Origin: JBEIQE01 sp040376705
Lineage (GTDB): Bacteria > Pseudomonadota > Alphaproteobacteria > UBA2400
Direction of reading: 5' to 3'
Length of the DNA: 64,000 bases
Assembly: GCA_040376705.1 (NCBI GenBank)
Contig: JBEIQE010000011.1
Span: 20,568-84,567, forward strand
Every line of letters starts with the position of its first letter. Within the stretch, counting starts at the first letter, position 1. This document shows, one piece after another, positions 8,285 through 16,543 of this stretch. The translations under genes and the position numbers were made by a program. Below the pieces are notes generated by a model. That model did not search any database. It was not told where the DNA came from and saw nothing but the letters and a program-made list of their open reading frames with translations.

Positions 8285-8857
8285 GTGCGCCGGGGATTTA
8301 ATCTGGTTGAAGCGGCAGTTGTACTCGGGATCATCGGGCTGGTCATCGGCGGCATCTGGGTGGCGGCCAGCAGCATTACACAGAACATGCGTATAAATGA
8401 AACAGCGATGGGGATTCTCACCACCATCAATAACTCGCGCAAACTGTTTCCGCTTGCTGCCTACCCTACCAGTAATGGCGACAGCGTACAGATTGGCACA
8501 ACGCTGAATGCCGCAAACGGCTATCCGCCCGGGTTTAGCGCTTTTGGCAATCATGCCATTTCGCCCCTTGGCGCACGTATTGAGGCGGCTCTCGCCTGTT
8601 ATGCCGACTGCCCCAAGCTGGGCGTGAAGTTCTACGGCCCGGGGTCAGTTGTCTATCCCAGCGAGGTAACCGCCGCTGAGTGCCGCCAGCTGGTAGCGCG
8701 CTTCGGATCCCTCATCAAGGACAACAGCGATTTCATTTACGTGCAAATCCAGACTCTGAGCAATGCTGTCTATCAGACCCTCTACCCGCCCTTCACATTC
8801 GCTGATGTAGATTGTCCGGCAGATTTCTCGCAGGTGTTTTTCTGGTTCAAACCATAA
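8285..8857 (+). CDS. Type IVb-like prepilin, family member 5
   Basis: This 190-residue protein starts at a GTG two bases after the upstream stop and has the shortest leader, MRRG. It has FNLVEAAVVLGIIGLVIGG, then NNSRKLFPLAAYP, a PilS-like segment. The D-region cysteines are in AECRQLV and DVDCPAD, and the chain ends FFWFKP. It also has an extra pair, ACYADC. Unlike most family members it sits in a tight operon. Its TAA stop overlaps the ATG of the next gene in TAATG, so the two are probably translationally coupled. Confidence 0.85.
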   Translation: MRRGFNLVEAAVVLGIIGLVIGGIWVAASSITQNMRINETAMGILTTINNSRKLFPLAAYPTSNGDSVQIGTTLNAANGYPPGFSAFGNHAISPLGARIEAALACYADCPKLGVKFYGPGSVVYPSEVTAAECRQLVARFGSLIKDNSDFIYVQIQTLSNAVYQTLYPPFTFADVDCPADFSQVFFWFKP

Positions 8858-9654
8858 TGCGCTACGCCAAACACACCGATCTGCTGGCAGGGCGCTCTGT
8901 ATGGATCATCCGGATCGATAATGATTTTACCGGCGACCTCACCCTGCTGATCTCCAAAGTATCGGAAGCCATAACGCCTGCCATGCCGGGTAATCATATC
9001 GGCGCGGGCGCGGCGATGGATGAAATCATTCCCGCGCAGCCGGGTATCCGCTTTATCATCAATGGTGGGTTCTCGCATTATCGCAAAGACTTTTACGACT
9101 GGCCGCATCAGGATTTTCAGGTGGGCGACCCTGTAGGCGTGGTCAAGATCCGCGATCATTATTACGAAGACTTTCGCGACATACAGGGCTACGGCTTTTT
9201 CGTGCAGAACGAAAAACGCGCGCCCTGGCGCATCATCCGTTATGCTGATCTGAATAAAACCGAGAAGTATGTGCTGGGCTGTACGCCGCTGCTGATATGG
9301 AACAGCGAGGCATTAGCGCTAACAGTCGAGAAAATGCAGCCCCTTGCGCAAGGCACCATCACGCCGCCCAGCATCCTTGCGCATGGTCTGCAAAACCATC
9401 CACGTACGGCGATTGGCATTCAGGGGCGCGAGCTTGTTTTTGTTATGGTCGAGGGCGAGGGCTGTACACTGCCTGAGCTTCAGCACATCGGCCTGCAGCT
9501 TGAGCTTGATGCGTTTTTAAACTTAGATGGCGGTGGCTCCAGCCAGTTCAGGCTATGGGATGGTACGCAGTATATAAAGAACGCTGTTTCCCCAGAGGAC
9601 GAAAAACGTGTGCTGGGCCATGTACTTATACTTTTTGATGAAAGCTTGAAATAG
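8857..9654 (+). CDS. Phosphodiester glycosidase (NAGPA-like) domain protein
   Basis: The 265-residue protein carries the hallmarks of the NAGPA/phosphodiester glycosidase family: FIINGGF early on, then RTAIGIQGRELVFVMVEG, and near the end LNLDGGGSS. Family members hydrolyse sugar-phosphodiester linkages; the substrate here is unknown. There is no obvious signal peptide from the ATG at 8857. A longer in-frame reading from 8812 exists, but it lies inside the prepilin gene. The start codon overlaps the prepilin stop (TAATG), indicating co-translation. The pairing suggests that the enzyme acts on a glycan or phosphoglycan linked to the pilin or the cell surface, which is inference. Confidence 0.82.
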   Translation: MRYAKHTDLLAGRSVWIIRIDNDFTGDLTLLISKVSEAITPAMPGNHIGAGAAMDEIIPAQPGIRFIINGGFSHYRKDFYDWPHQDFQVGDPVGVVKIRDHYYEDFRDIQGYGFFVQNEKRAPWRIIRYADLNKTEKYVLGCTPLLIWNSEALALTVEKMQPLAQGTITPPSILAHGLQNHPRTAIGIQGRELVFVMVEGEGCTLPELQHIGLQLELDAFLNLDGGGSSQFRLWDGTQYIKNAVSPEDEKRVLGHVLILFDESLK

Positions 9655-9681
9655 CAGAGGGCAATTGCCTATAGTCTAGCC

Positions 9682-10191
9682 ATGATGTCAGATGACCGCA
9701 CCCTAGAAAACAAGCCCCATACCTTCACGCTGCTCCCCGAAGGTACGCCGCTGCCAGACTTTAACCAGATTACCTCGGTCTCGGTCGTCCCGTTTAACGA
9801 CAAGGGCGAGATTGTAGTTGCACTGCTCGAGACCCGCGGGATTGATCTGGCGGGCGGACATACCGAACATCCGGATAAAAACTGTGACGACACGGCCCGG
9901 CGTGAAACGCATGAAGAGATTTGCGTTACCCTTGGCGCACTGGTACCTGCCTGTGTGATTGAATCAACCATGCATAAAAACGGCAAGCCGACTTATATGG
10001 TGACCATGACCGGTCCGGTGCAGAGCTTTGAAACACTCACGCGGGCTGAGGGCGAAGTCTCCTATGGGCGTACCGCTGTTATGCCCGAGCAGTTTGTTAC
10101 GGCTTATGCCGGCGGGCTGGATAAAGGCCTGATGCGGGATATCATCGAGCAGGCTACACGCACTTATAAGCGTGCGTTCTCACTTACCTAA
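9682..10191 (+). CDS. NUDIX-like hydrolase with a degenerate Nudix box
   Basis: This 169-residue protein resembles NUDIX hydrolases, which cleave nucleoside diphosphates linked to other groups. The core RETHEE of the Nudix box is present at about residues 74-79, preceded by DLAGGHTE. The spacing between the glycine part and RETHEE does not match G-x5-E-x7-RE-x2-EE exactly, and the first conserved Glu appears to be lost. Metal binding by the RExxEE helix may persist, but the substrate cannot be guessed. A second ATG three bases in (9685) is possible. Its 3' end overlaps mnmE by 12 bp on the opposite strand. Confidence 0.72.
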   Translation: MMSDDRTLENKPHTFTLLPEGTPLPDFNQITSVSVVPFNDKGEIVVALLETRGIDLAGGHTEHPDKNCDDTARRETHEEICVTLGALVPACVIESTMHKNGKPTYMVTMTGPVQSFETLTRAEGEVSYGRTAVMPEQFVTAYAGGLDKGLMRDIIEQATRTYKRAFSLT

Positions 10192-11496
10192 ACAAAAATC
10201 CCTGAACACCACATCGAGCAGATCTTCGATACCAACCTGGCCCGTGAGGCGGCCGAGTGTGCGGCTGGCATGGCGGATATCATCCGCCAGCTGATCGATA
10301 TTCAGCGTAGGCTGTAAAGCGCGCTCAAGCGAATAGATGGTGGCTGCAACCACTTCGCGATGGCGGCTGCGGGTGAGGGTGGGGTTGGCACTAACGCCCG
10401 CCAGCTCGGCGGTACGCGCCGCCAGCGCCTGCATCAGTTCATTCAATCCATCGCCGGTGCGGGCCGATATGCGTATAGGGGCAACGGGTAACTGCAGGTC
10501 GGGCACGGCCAGCTCACATTTATTGAGCGCAATGATATCGCCAGCCTTGTAATGGCTCAGCACGGCAAGGTCGGGCGCAGTGGCATCCAGCACAAGCAAT
10601 TTGAAGTCGGCCATATTGGCGCGCTCGAGTGCGCGGCGAATACCCTCCTGCTCTACAACATCTACTGCTTCACGCAGGCCTGCGGTATCCGCCAATGTAA
10701 GCGGATAACCACCCACATCCATCGGCACCTCAAGTACATCGCGCGTGGTGCCGGCAAGAGCCGTGACAATCGCGACATCGCGGCGGGTGAGGCGGTTAAG
10801 CAGGGATGACTTGCCCACATTCGGCGCGCCGATAATGGCGGCGTAAACGCCTTCGCGCAGCCGCTCGGCCACAATACCGCTCTCAAGATGCAGGCGCAGG
10901 TCAGCCACCAGCGCGCTCACACCTTGGCGGATGTTCTCGATAAGACCAGCTGGCAAATCATCATCCGCAAAATCAATCGCGGCGACCAGATGCGCTTCAA
11001 GCCGTGTCAGCTCGGTGCGCCAGTTTTGCGTAAGGGTGGCAAGTGCACCGCCTAACTGGCGCAAGGCCTGTTTGCGCTGGGCCTCGGTCTCGGCATCAAC
11101 CAGATCAACCACGCCTTCGGCAGCGGTCAGGTCGAGCTTGCCATGCACGACTGCGCGGCGGGTAAATTCGCCCGGCTCTGCCAGACGGCAGCCAAGCCCC
11201 GCCAAAGCCTTGGTAATACTGGAAACCACCGCGCGACTGCCGTGCACCTGTAGCTCGGCCATGTCTTCACCGGTATAACTTGCAGGGCCCGCAAACCACA
11301 GCACGAGGCCTTCATCAATCATGTCATCGCTGCCGGGCTGCACGAATTTGCACAAACGGGCAAAGCGCGGTTTGGGTAACGCGCCTGTAAGCTCAATGAC
11401 ACAGGTTGAAGTCAGCGGGCCGGAGACGCGAATAATTGCTACGCCCGCACGTCCATTTGCACTGGCCAGTGCGTATATAGTGTCTGCATTGTTCAT
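10180..11496 (-). CDS. mnmE: tRNA modification GTPase MnmE (TrmE)
   Basis: MnmE is the potassium-dependent GTPase that works with MnmG on U34 of certain tRNAs. The 438-residue protein has the tetrahydrofolate-binding N-terminal domain (DTIYALASANGRAGVAIIRVSG). An inserted G domain carries GAPNVGKSS (P-loop), TTRD, DTAGLRE and NKCE. The C-terminus is the invariant CLGK with its catalytic cysteine. Length is normal for the family. It lies on the same strand as mnmG but separated from it by three plus-strand genes. Confidence 0.98.
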   Translation of the reverse strand: MNNADTIYALASANGRAGVAIIRVSGPLTSTCVIELTGALPKPRFARLCKFVQPGSDDMIDEGLVLWFAGPASYTGEDMAELQVHGSRAVVSSITKALAGLGCRLAEPGEFTRRAVVHGKLDLTAAEGVVDLVDAETEAQRKQALRQLGGALATLTQNWRTELTRLEAHLVAAIDFADDDLPAGLIENIRQGVSALVADLRLHLESGIVAERLREGVYAAIIGAPNVGKSSLLNRLTRRDVAIVTALAGTTRDVLEVPMDVGGYPLTLADTAGLREAVDVVEQEGIRRALERANMADFKLLVLDATAPDLAVLSHYKAGDIIALNKCELAVPDLQLPVAPIRISARTGDGLNELMQALAARTAELAGVSANPTLTRSRHREVVAATIYSLERALQPTLNIDQLADDIRHASRTLGRLTGQVGIEDLLDVVFRDFCLGK

Positions 11497-11544
11497 GTCA
11501 CTGCACTAGCATATATATATGAGAACCTCTAGGAGCCCCCCGTT

Positions 11545-12246
11545 ATGCCCGATATTCTTATTCCTGCGTCTGACAAATCCGGCAGTTTTGGTGCTTATGT
11601 CGCCAAACCCGCGCATGCAGACAAGGCCCCCGGCCTGATCCTGATTCAGGAAATTTTCGGCGTAAACCGCAATATGCGCGACTGGGCCGACATGTTTGCG
11701 CAGCAAGGCTACTACGCCGTAGTGCCTGACCTGTTCTGGCGCCAGGAGCGCGATGTGCAGTTGACCGACCAGAGCAAAGAAGAATGGGACAAGGCCTTTG
11801 CCCTGCTCGGCGGCTTTAACATCGACAAGGGTGTGGAAGATCTCGACGCCACCCTCAGCTGGCTGCGCGCGCAAGCAGGCTGCACCGGCAAAGTAGGCAC
11901 CGCCGGCTTCTGCCTTGGTGGCCGCATGGCCGTACTCATGAGTGCACGCACCACAGTTGACGCATCTGTCAGCTACTATGGTGTCTTCCTGCAAAACCAT
12001 CTTGATGACATATCAAAAATCAAATCACCGCTTTTGATGCATGTTGCAGAGAATGATAAATTCGGCCCTCCAGAAGTGCGCGCCAAGTACGAGCCCCTGT
12101 TTAAGGGCTTGAAGAATGTAGACTATCACCTCTACGAAGGACAGGAGCACGCCTTTGCCCGCCTAGGTGGTGAGCACTATGATGAAGCTTCGGCCAAACT
12201 CGCCAACGACCGCACAGCAGCATTCCTGAATGCGCATTTAAGCTAG
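11545..12246 (+). CDS. Dienelactone hydrolase family protein
   Basis: This 233-residue alpha/beta hydrolase has the dienelactone hydrolase triad. The nucleophile Cys is in GFCLGGRM, the Asp is probably in AENDKFG, and the His is in GQEHAFAR near the end. The N-terminal PGLILIQEIFGVN motif is typical of the carboxymethylenebutenolidase family. The ATG at 11545 is preceded by AGGAG. Members hydrolyse lactone or ester substrates, and the natural substrate here is unknown. It is transcribed divergently from mnmE with a 48-bp gap and appears monocistronic. Confidence 0.9.
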   Translation: MPDILIPASDKSGSFGAYVAKPAHADKAPGLILIQEIFGVNRNMRDWADMFAQQGYYAVVPDLFWRQERDVQLTDQSKEEWDKAFALLGGFNIDKGVEDLDATLSWLRAQAGCTGKVGTAGFCLGGRMAVLMSARTTVDASVSYYGVFLQNHLDDISKIKSPLLMHVAENDKFGPPEVRAKYEPLFKGLKNVDYHLYEGQEHAFARLGGEHYDEASAKLANDRTAAFLNAHLS

Positions 12247-12407
12247 TATAATTATCAAAAAGCATACTGCTGCATGTCGTATACGTGAGAAAACAAAGGC
12301 GCATCACTTCTAAATAAAGTTGTAGTTGCTGAGATAATTATACTCGCCGTTAACCGCGTTGCGCATAATGTAGAATATCGAATTCGGTATTTTACATAGG
12401 GGGAAAT

Positions 12408-13892
12408 ATGTTCGGTATTTTCAATAATAACGACGCAGCAGCCAAGCTCAGCGCACTCGACCGCTCACAAGCGGTAATTGAATTCAAACCGGACGGTACC
12501 ATTCTGACCGCCAATCAAAACTTCCTTGGCGCTGTAGACTACAGCCTTGAAGAGATTCAGGGCCAGCACCACCGCATGTTCGTAGAGCCTGAATATGCTC
12601 GCAGCGCCGAATATGCGCAGTTCTGGAAAACTCTGCAAAGCGGCAAATTCGAAGTGGCTGAATACAAGCGCTTTGGCAAGGGCGGCAAGGAGATCTGGAT
12701 TCAGGCATCCTATAACCCCATCCTAGACCGCAAAGGCCGCGTGGTAAAAGTTGTGAAGTTCGCTACCGACATTACCGCCGACAAACTCAAAAACGCTGAC
12801 TATCAAGGTCAGCTTGCTGCCATCAGCAAGTCGCAGGCGGTGATTGAGTTCAACCTCGACGGCACCATTATTACAGCCAACCCCAACTTCCTTGGTGCTG
12901 TAGGGTATGAGCTGGGCGAGATTCAGGGCAAGCACCACAGCATGTTTGTGGATACAGCCTACAAAAACAGTGGCGAGTACCGCGAATTCTGGGAGAAGCT
13001 GCGTCGCGGCGAGTATCAGGCTGCCGAATACAAGCGCTATGGTAAAGGCGGCAAGGAGATCTGGATTCAAGCATCCTACAACCCGATCATGGATATGAAC
13101 GGCAAACCGTTCAAGGTAGTGAAATATGCTACCGACGTGACGGCTCAGGTCCTTGGCCGTATGCGCAAAGAAAAAGCGCAGAAGGAAATTGAAACCAACC
13201 TCTCGGCCATTGAAAGTGCGGTGGGCGAGGCCAATAGCCAGTCCATGAGCGCCTCGAGCGCCTCGGTACAAACCACCGCCAACGTCAACTCGGTTGCTTC
13301 GGGTGCTGAAGAGCTTAACGCGTCGGTACGCGAGATCAGCGAGAGCATGGCGAAATCAAGAACAGCAGCCGATGCCGCGTTTGATAAAACCATGCTGGCG
13401 GATGAAGCGACCAAGCGCCTGACACTGGCGGCTAAGTCAATGGGCGGCATCGTCGAACTTATTCAGGGCATCGGCGGTAAGATCAACCTGCTGGCCCTTA
13501 ATGCTACCATTGAATCGGCCCGCGCTGGCGATGCCGGCAAGGGCTTTGCGGTTGTAGCCAACGAGGTGAAGAACCTTGCCAAGCAAGCGACTGATGCCAC
13601 CGAGCAGATTGCCAAGGAAATTGACACAATGCAGAGCATATCGGATGACGTGGCCAGCTCGCTGGGCGCCATCCGCGGCTCGATTGAGGGTGTGCGCGAG
13701 TATGTAACCAGCACCGCGGCTGCGGTTGAAGAGCAGAGCGCTGTAGCCCGCGAGATGTCGCGCAACATGCAGCAGGCCGCCACCGCCGTGGCCTCGATTA
13801 GCGACAGCATCAGCGCGATTGCCGGAGCCACCAATAAAGCCAATCAGTCATCGCATTGCGTAAAAGAAGCAGTGACGACACTCGCTGGCTAA
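12408..13892 (+). CDS. Soluble BdlA-like chemoreceptor with two PAS domains
   Basis: The 494-residue protein has no transmembrane segment. Two PAS domains lie in tandem at about residues 17-130 and 140-255. They are duplicates of each other: each contains AVIEF..DGTI, the NFLGAV segment and YGKGGKEIWIQASYNPI or its close variant. A methyl-accepting signalling domain follows, with the hairpin tip INLLALNATIESARAG. This architecture matches BdlA, the biofilm-dispersal receptor of Pseudomonas; such proteins sense redox or a small ligand in the cytoplasm. The start has a strong AGGGGG upstream, and a rho-independent terminator follows. Confidence 0.93.
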   Translation: MFGIFNNNDAAAKLSALDRSQAVIEFKPDGTILTANQNFLGAVDYSLEEIQGQHHRMFVEPEYARSAEYAQFWKTLQSGKFEVAEYKRFGKGGKEIWIQASYNPILDRKGRVVKVVKFATDITADKLKNADYQGQLAAISKSQAVIEFNLDGTIITANPNFLGAVGYELGEIQGKHHSMFVDTAYKNSGEYREFWEKLRRGEYQAAEYKRYGKGGKEIWIQASYNPIMDMNGKPFKVVKYATDVTAQVLGRMRKEKAQKEIETNLSAIESAVGEANSQSMSASSASVQTTANVNSVASGAEELNASVREISESMAKSRTAADAAFDKTMLADEATKRLTLAAKSMGGIVELIQGIGGKINLLALNATIESARAGDAGKGFAVVANEVKNLAKQATDATEQIAKEIDTMQSISDDVASSLGAIRGSIEGVREYVTSTAAAVEEQSAVAREMSRNMQQAATAVASISDSISAIAGATNKANQSSHCVKEAVTTLAG

Positions 13893-13910
13893 AGAGCCTC
13901 AGAAAATAAG

Positions 13911-13941
13911 AAAACGGCCCTGCTCAAAACAGGGCTGTTTT
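13911..13941 (+). terminator. Rho-independent terminator after the PAS chemoreceptor
   Basis: AAAACGGCCCTG and CAGGGCTGTTTT form a 12-bp stem with one G-T wobble and a seven-base loop, ending in a T run. It starts 18 bp after the stop codon. Confidence 0.85.
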
Positions 13942-14162
13942 CATTTGCATATTGCGAATATTATTCAATGAATAAAAAAGCCTGAGTGTGATCCATCCAG
14001 CAAACACATGGTGCCATGCTGGCATGACGTCGCGTCTTAAAGAAATACCCCAAGCAATCAGTACAAACTCGGTACGTGTTGCAAATTGCAGTGCGGTTTT
14101 TACTCACTTCCCCTTAAACGCTCACGCGCATATTGGAAGCATATAAACAAAAGGGGATTAAA

Positions 14163-16280
14163 ATGAAACTCAACGTGCGCGGTAAGCTGGTACTGATGTT
14201 CACCATCTTCGGTGTATTACCGGTTGCAACAGTGACTGGCCTGTTCATCAGCCAAAAAAGCAGCATAGACCAGATTGCCTATGAGGTCATCGGCAGCACT
14301 GCCGCCCGCATCAGCGATACCATCGACCGCAACCTGTTCGAACGCTATGGCGATGTGCAGGCCTTTGCCGCAAATAACACCATTCGCAATGCCGTGGCCG
14401 GGCTTGGTACAGAACAGGCGATTGAAGCCCTCAACACCTACGTGAGCCTCTACGGCATTTACAACCTAGTCCTGGTGACCGACACACAGGGCCGTGTTGT
14501 GGTTGCCAATACCAAGGATGCCAAAGGTGCCAATATCAACACCGCTCAGTTTAGTACCAACAACTATAGTCAGGCAGCATGGTTTGTGCAGGCACTTAAG
14601 GGCCAATTCCTCGAGGGTCAGGGTCTTACCGGCACCGCGGTGCAGCAGCCCGCCCGCTATAGCGAGCTTGATAAACTACAGGCAGGTAACGACCTTGCAC
14701 TGGTTTTCTCCGCACCCGTACATGATGAAAACGGCAATGTAACTGGCGTTATTGCCAACTTTGCTGGCTTTGCGGTGGTTGAAGATATCGTTAAGGATAC
14801 CTACCGCAGCGTATCGAAGGCCGGGCTTGATTATATTGATATCGCGCTGCTCGATAAAAACGGCGTTTACCTGATGAATTATCTGCCCGGCAGCACTGGT
14901 AACAGCGACTACTCCCGCGACTATAGCAGCGTTCTTAGCGCGAACATGGCTGCCGAAAGTGGAGAAGATTTTGCTGCAGCCAAAGCCGCTATCAATGGCG
15001 AAAGCGGCGCAGTGCGCCTTTACCACAAGCTTGATCAGGCCTTTAACGTAGCGGGCTATACCCATAGTAGCGGCGCCTATAACTACCCGGGCCTTGGCTG
15101 GTCGGTTATTGTACATGCTGGTGAAGAAAGCGTGATTAGCGCTAGCGACAAGCTCCTTCTTATCTTCGAGCAGGTACTCGTAGTTAGCCTCATCATCATC
15201 GTACTCGCTGGTTTATACATCGGTAATGCTGCAGCCAAGCCGCTGCGCTCGATTGTAGATGTCATCAACCGCCTTATGAAAGGTGAGCTTGATGTAAACG
15301 TACCGCACACCAACCGCAGCGATGAGCTGGGCCAGCTGGCACAGTCGGTCGAGATCTTCCGCGACAACATGAAAGAGACCGAGGCCCTGCGTACCGAGCA
15401 GGAGAAGCTCAAGAAGCAGGCTGAAATCGACAAACGCAACGACATGTACAAACTGGCGGATAGCTTTGAAAAGGCGGTATCGGGTGTGGTAAGTGCAGTT
15501 GCCAGCTCGGCCGCGCAGATGAAAGCCTATGCCAAGAAACTGAGCCTGACGGCAGATCAAACCAGCCAGCGCTCAACCACTGTGGCAGTTGCTTCAGAGC
15601 AGGCCTCTGCTAATGTCTCGACCGTTGCTGCTGCAGCCGAAGAGTTGAGTGCCTCGATCAGCGAAATTACCCGCCAGGTTGCAGCCTCAACCAATACGGC
15701 CGGTGCCGCGGTTAGCGAGGCCAAAGCCACAAATGTAACCGTGCAGAGTATGGCCGATGCCGCCCGCAAGATTGGCGAAGTGGTGCAGCTCATCTCGGAT
15801 ATTGCCAATCAAACCAACCTGCTGGCACTTAACGCTACAATTGAGGCTGCACGTGCAGGCGAAGCCGGCAAGGGCTTTGCGGTGGTGGCCAGCGAAGTGA
15901 AGAACCTCGCGGCCCAAACCGCCAAGGCGACCGAAGACATTACCGCACAGATTAGCAGTATGCAGACTGTAGCTGGTGATGCGGTAACCGCCATCAAGGG
16001 CATTGGCGGTACGATTGAGAAGATCAACAGCATTTCAACCGCGATTGCCGCAGCGGTAGAGGAACAGTCATCCGCCACCGCCGAAATCTCGCGCAACGTG
16101 CAGGAAGCCGCCACCGGTACCAAAGACGTCTCGCAGAACATTGGCAGCGTCAGTGAGGCCGCCAACGAGACCGGGCAGGTTGCCTCAGAAGTGCTTAGCG
16201 CCTCTGAAGCGCTGGAGACAGAAGCCAGCCACCTGCGCGATGAGGTCAGTAAATTCATCAGCACCATCAGGGCAGCATAA
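14163..16280 (+). CDS. Transmembrane chemoreceptor with dCache-type sensor
   Basis: The 705-residue receptor has an N-terminal transmembrane helix at about residues 9-25 and a large periplasmic sensor (about 26-340) with double-Cache features (LVTDTQGRVVVAN, then ALVFSAPVHDENGNVTGVI). A second helix (VLVVSLIIIVLAGLYIG), a HAMP domain (RSIVDVINRLMKGELDV) and the signalling domain with QTNLLALNATIEAARAGEAG follow. dCache sensors commonly bind amino acids or other small ligands directly. ATG at 14163 follows AAGGGG; a TTG at 14133 is less likely. No C-terminal CheR-tethering pentapeptide is seen. A terminator follows at 16320. Confidence 0.95.
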   Translation: MKLNVRGKLVLMFTIFGVLPVATVTGLFISQKSSIDQIAYEVIGSTAARISDTIDRNLFERYGDVQAFAANNTIRNAVAGLGTEQAIEALNTYVSLYGIYNLVLVTDTQGRVVVANTKDAKGANINTAQFSTNNYSQAAWFVQALKGQFLEGQGLTGTAVQQPARYSELDKLQAGNDLALVFSAPVHDENGNVTGVIANFAGFAVVEDIVKDTYRSVSKAGLDYIDIALLDKNGVYLMNYLPGSTGNSDYSRDYSSVLSANMAAESGEDFAAAKAAINGESGAVRLYHKLDQAFNVAGYTHSSGAYNYPGLGWSVIVHAGEESVISASDKLLLIFEQVLVVSLIIIVLAGLYIGNAAAKPLRSIVDVINRLMKGELDVNVPHTNRSDELGQLAQSVEIFRDNMKETEALRTEQEKLKKQAEIDKRNDMYKLADSFEKAVSGVVSAVASSAAQMKAYAKKLSLTADQTSQRSTTVAVASEQASANVSTVAAAAEELSASISEITRQVAASTNTAGAAVSEAKATNVTVQSMADAARKIGEVVQLISDIANQTNLLALNATIEAARAGEAGKGFAVVASEVKNLAAQTAKATEDITAQISSMQTVAGDAVTAIKGIGGTIEKINSISTAIAAAVEEQSSATAEISRNVQEAATGTKDVSQNIGSVSEAANETGQVASEVLSASEALETEASHLRDEVSKFISTIRAA

Positions 16281-16319
16281 AAACTCCCCCTGTTGCATTT
16301 GAATATTTTAATCAGTGAC

Positions 16320-16350
16320 AAGGCCCCGACAATCAAATGTCGGGGTCTTT
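16320..16350 (+). terminator. Rho-independent terminator after the dCache chemoreceptor
   Basis: GGCCCCGACA pairs with TGTCGGGGTC around a six-base loop and is followed by TTT. It lies 40 bp after the stop codon. Confidence 0.8.
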
Positions 16351-16543
16351 GTGTTGCAGTGCATTAACCTATAGACCCATGATAAAGAACGCATAACTTG
16401 TAAGTGAGCGTTCGCTCATGACAAAAATCATACTGTTTATTGGTATTTTTCGACAATTATCCATACGTTTACCGCAGTAAACAATCCTTAAGAAATGCTC
16501 CGTAGTGTACTTACACACGAGAAACTTTTTCCCATAGGTCATC

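Noticed and set aside
10552..10809. 85-codon plus-strand frame inside mnmE
   Set aside because: It is fully antisense to the conserved GTPase domain of mnmE and is a shadow frame.
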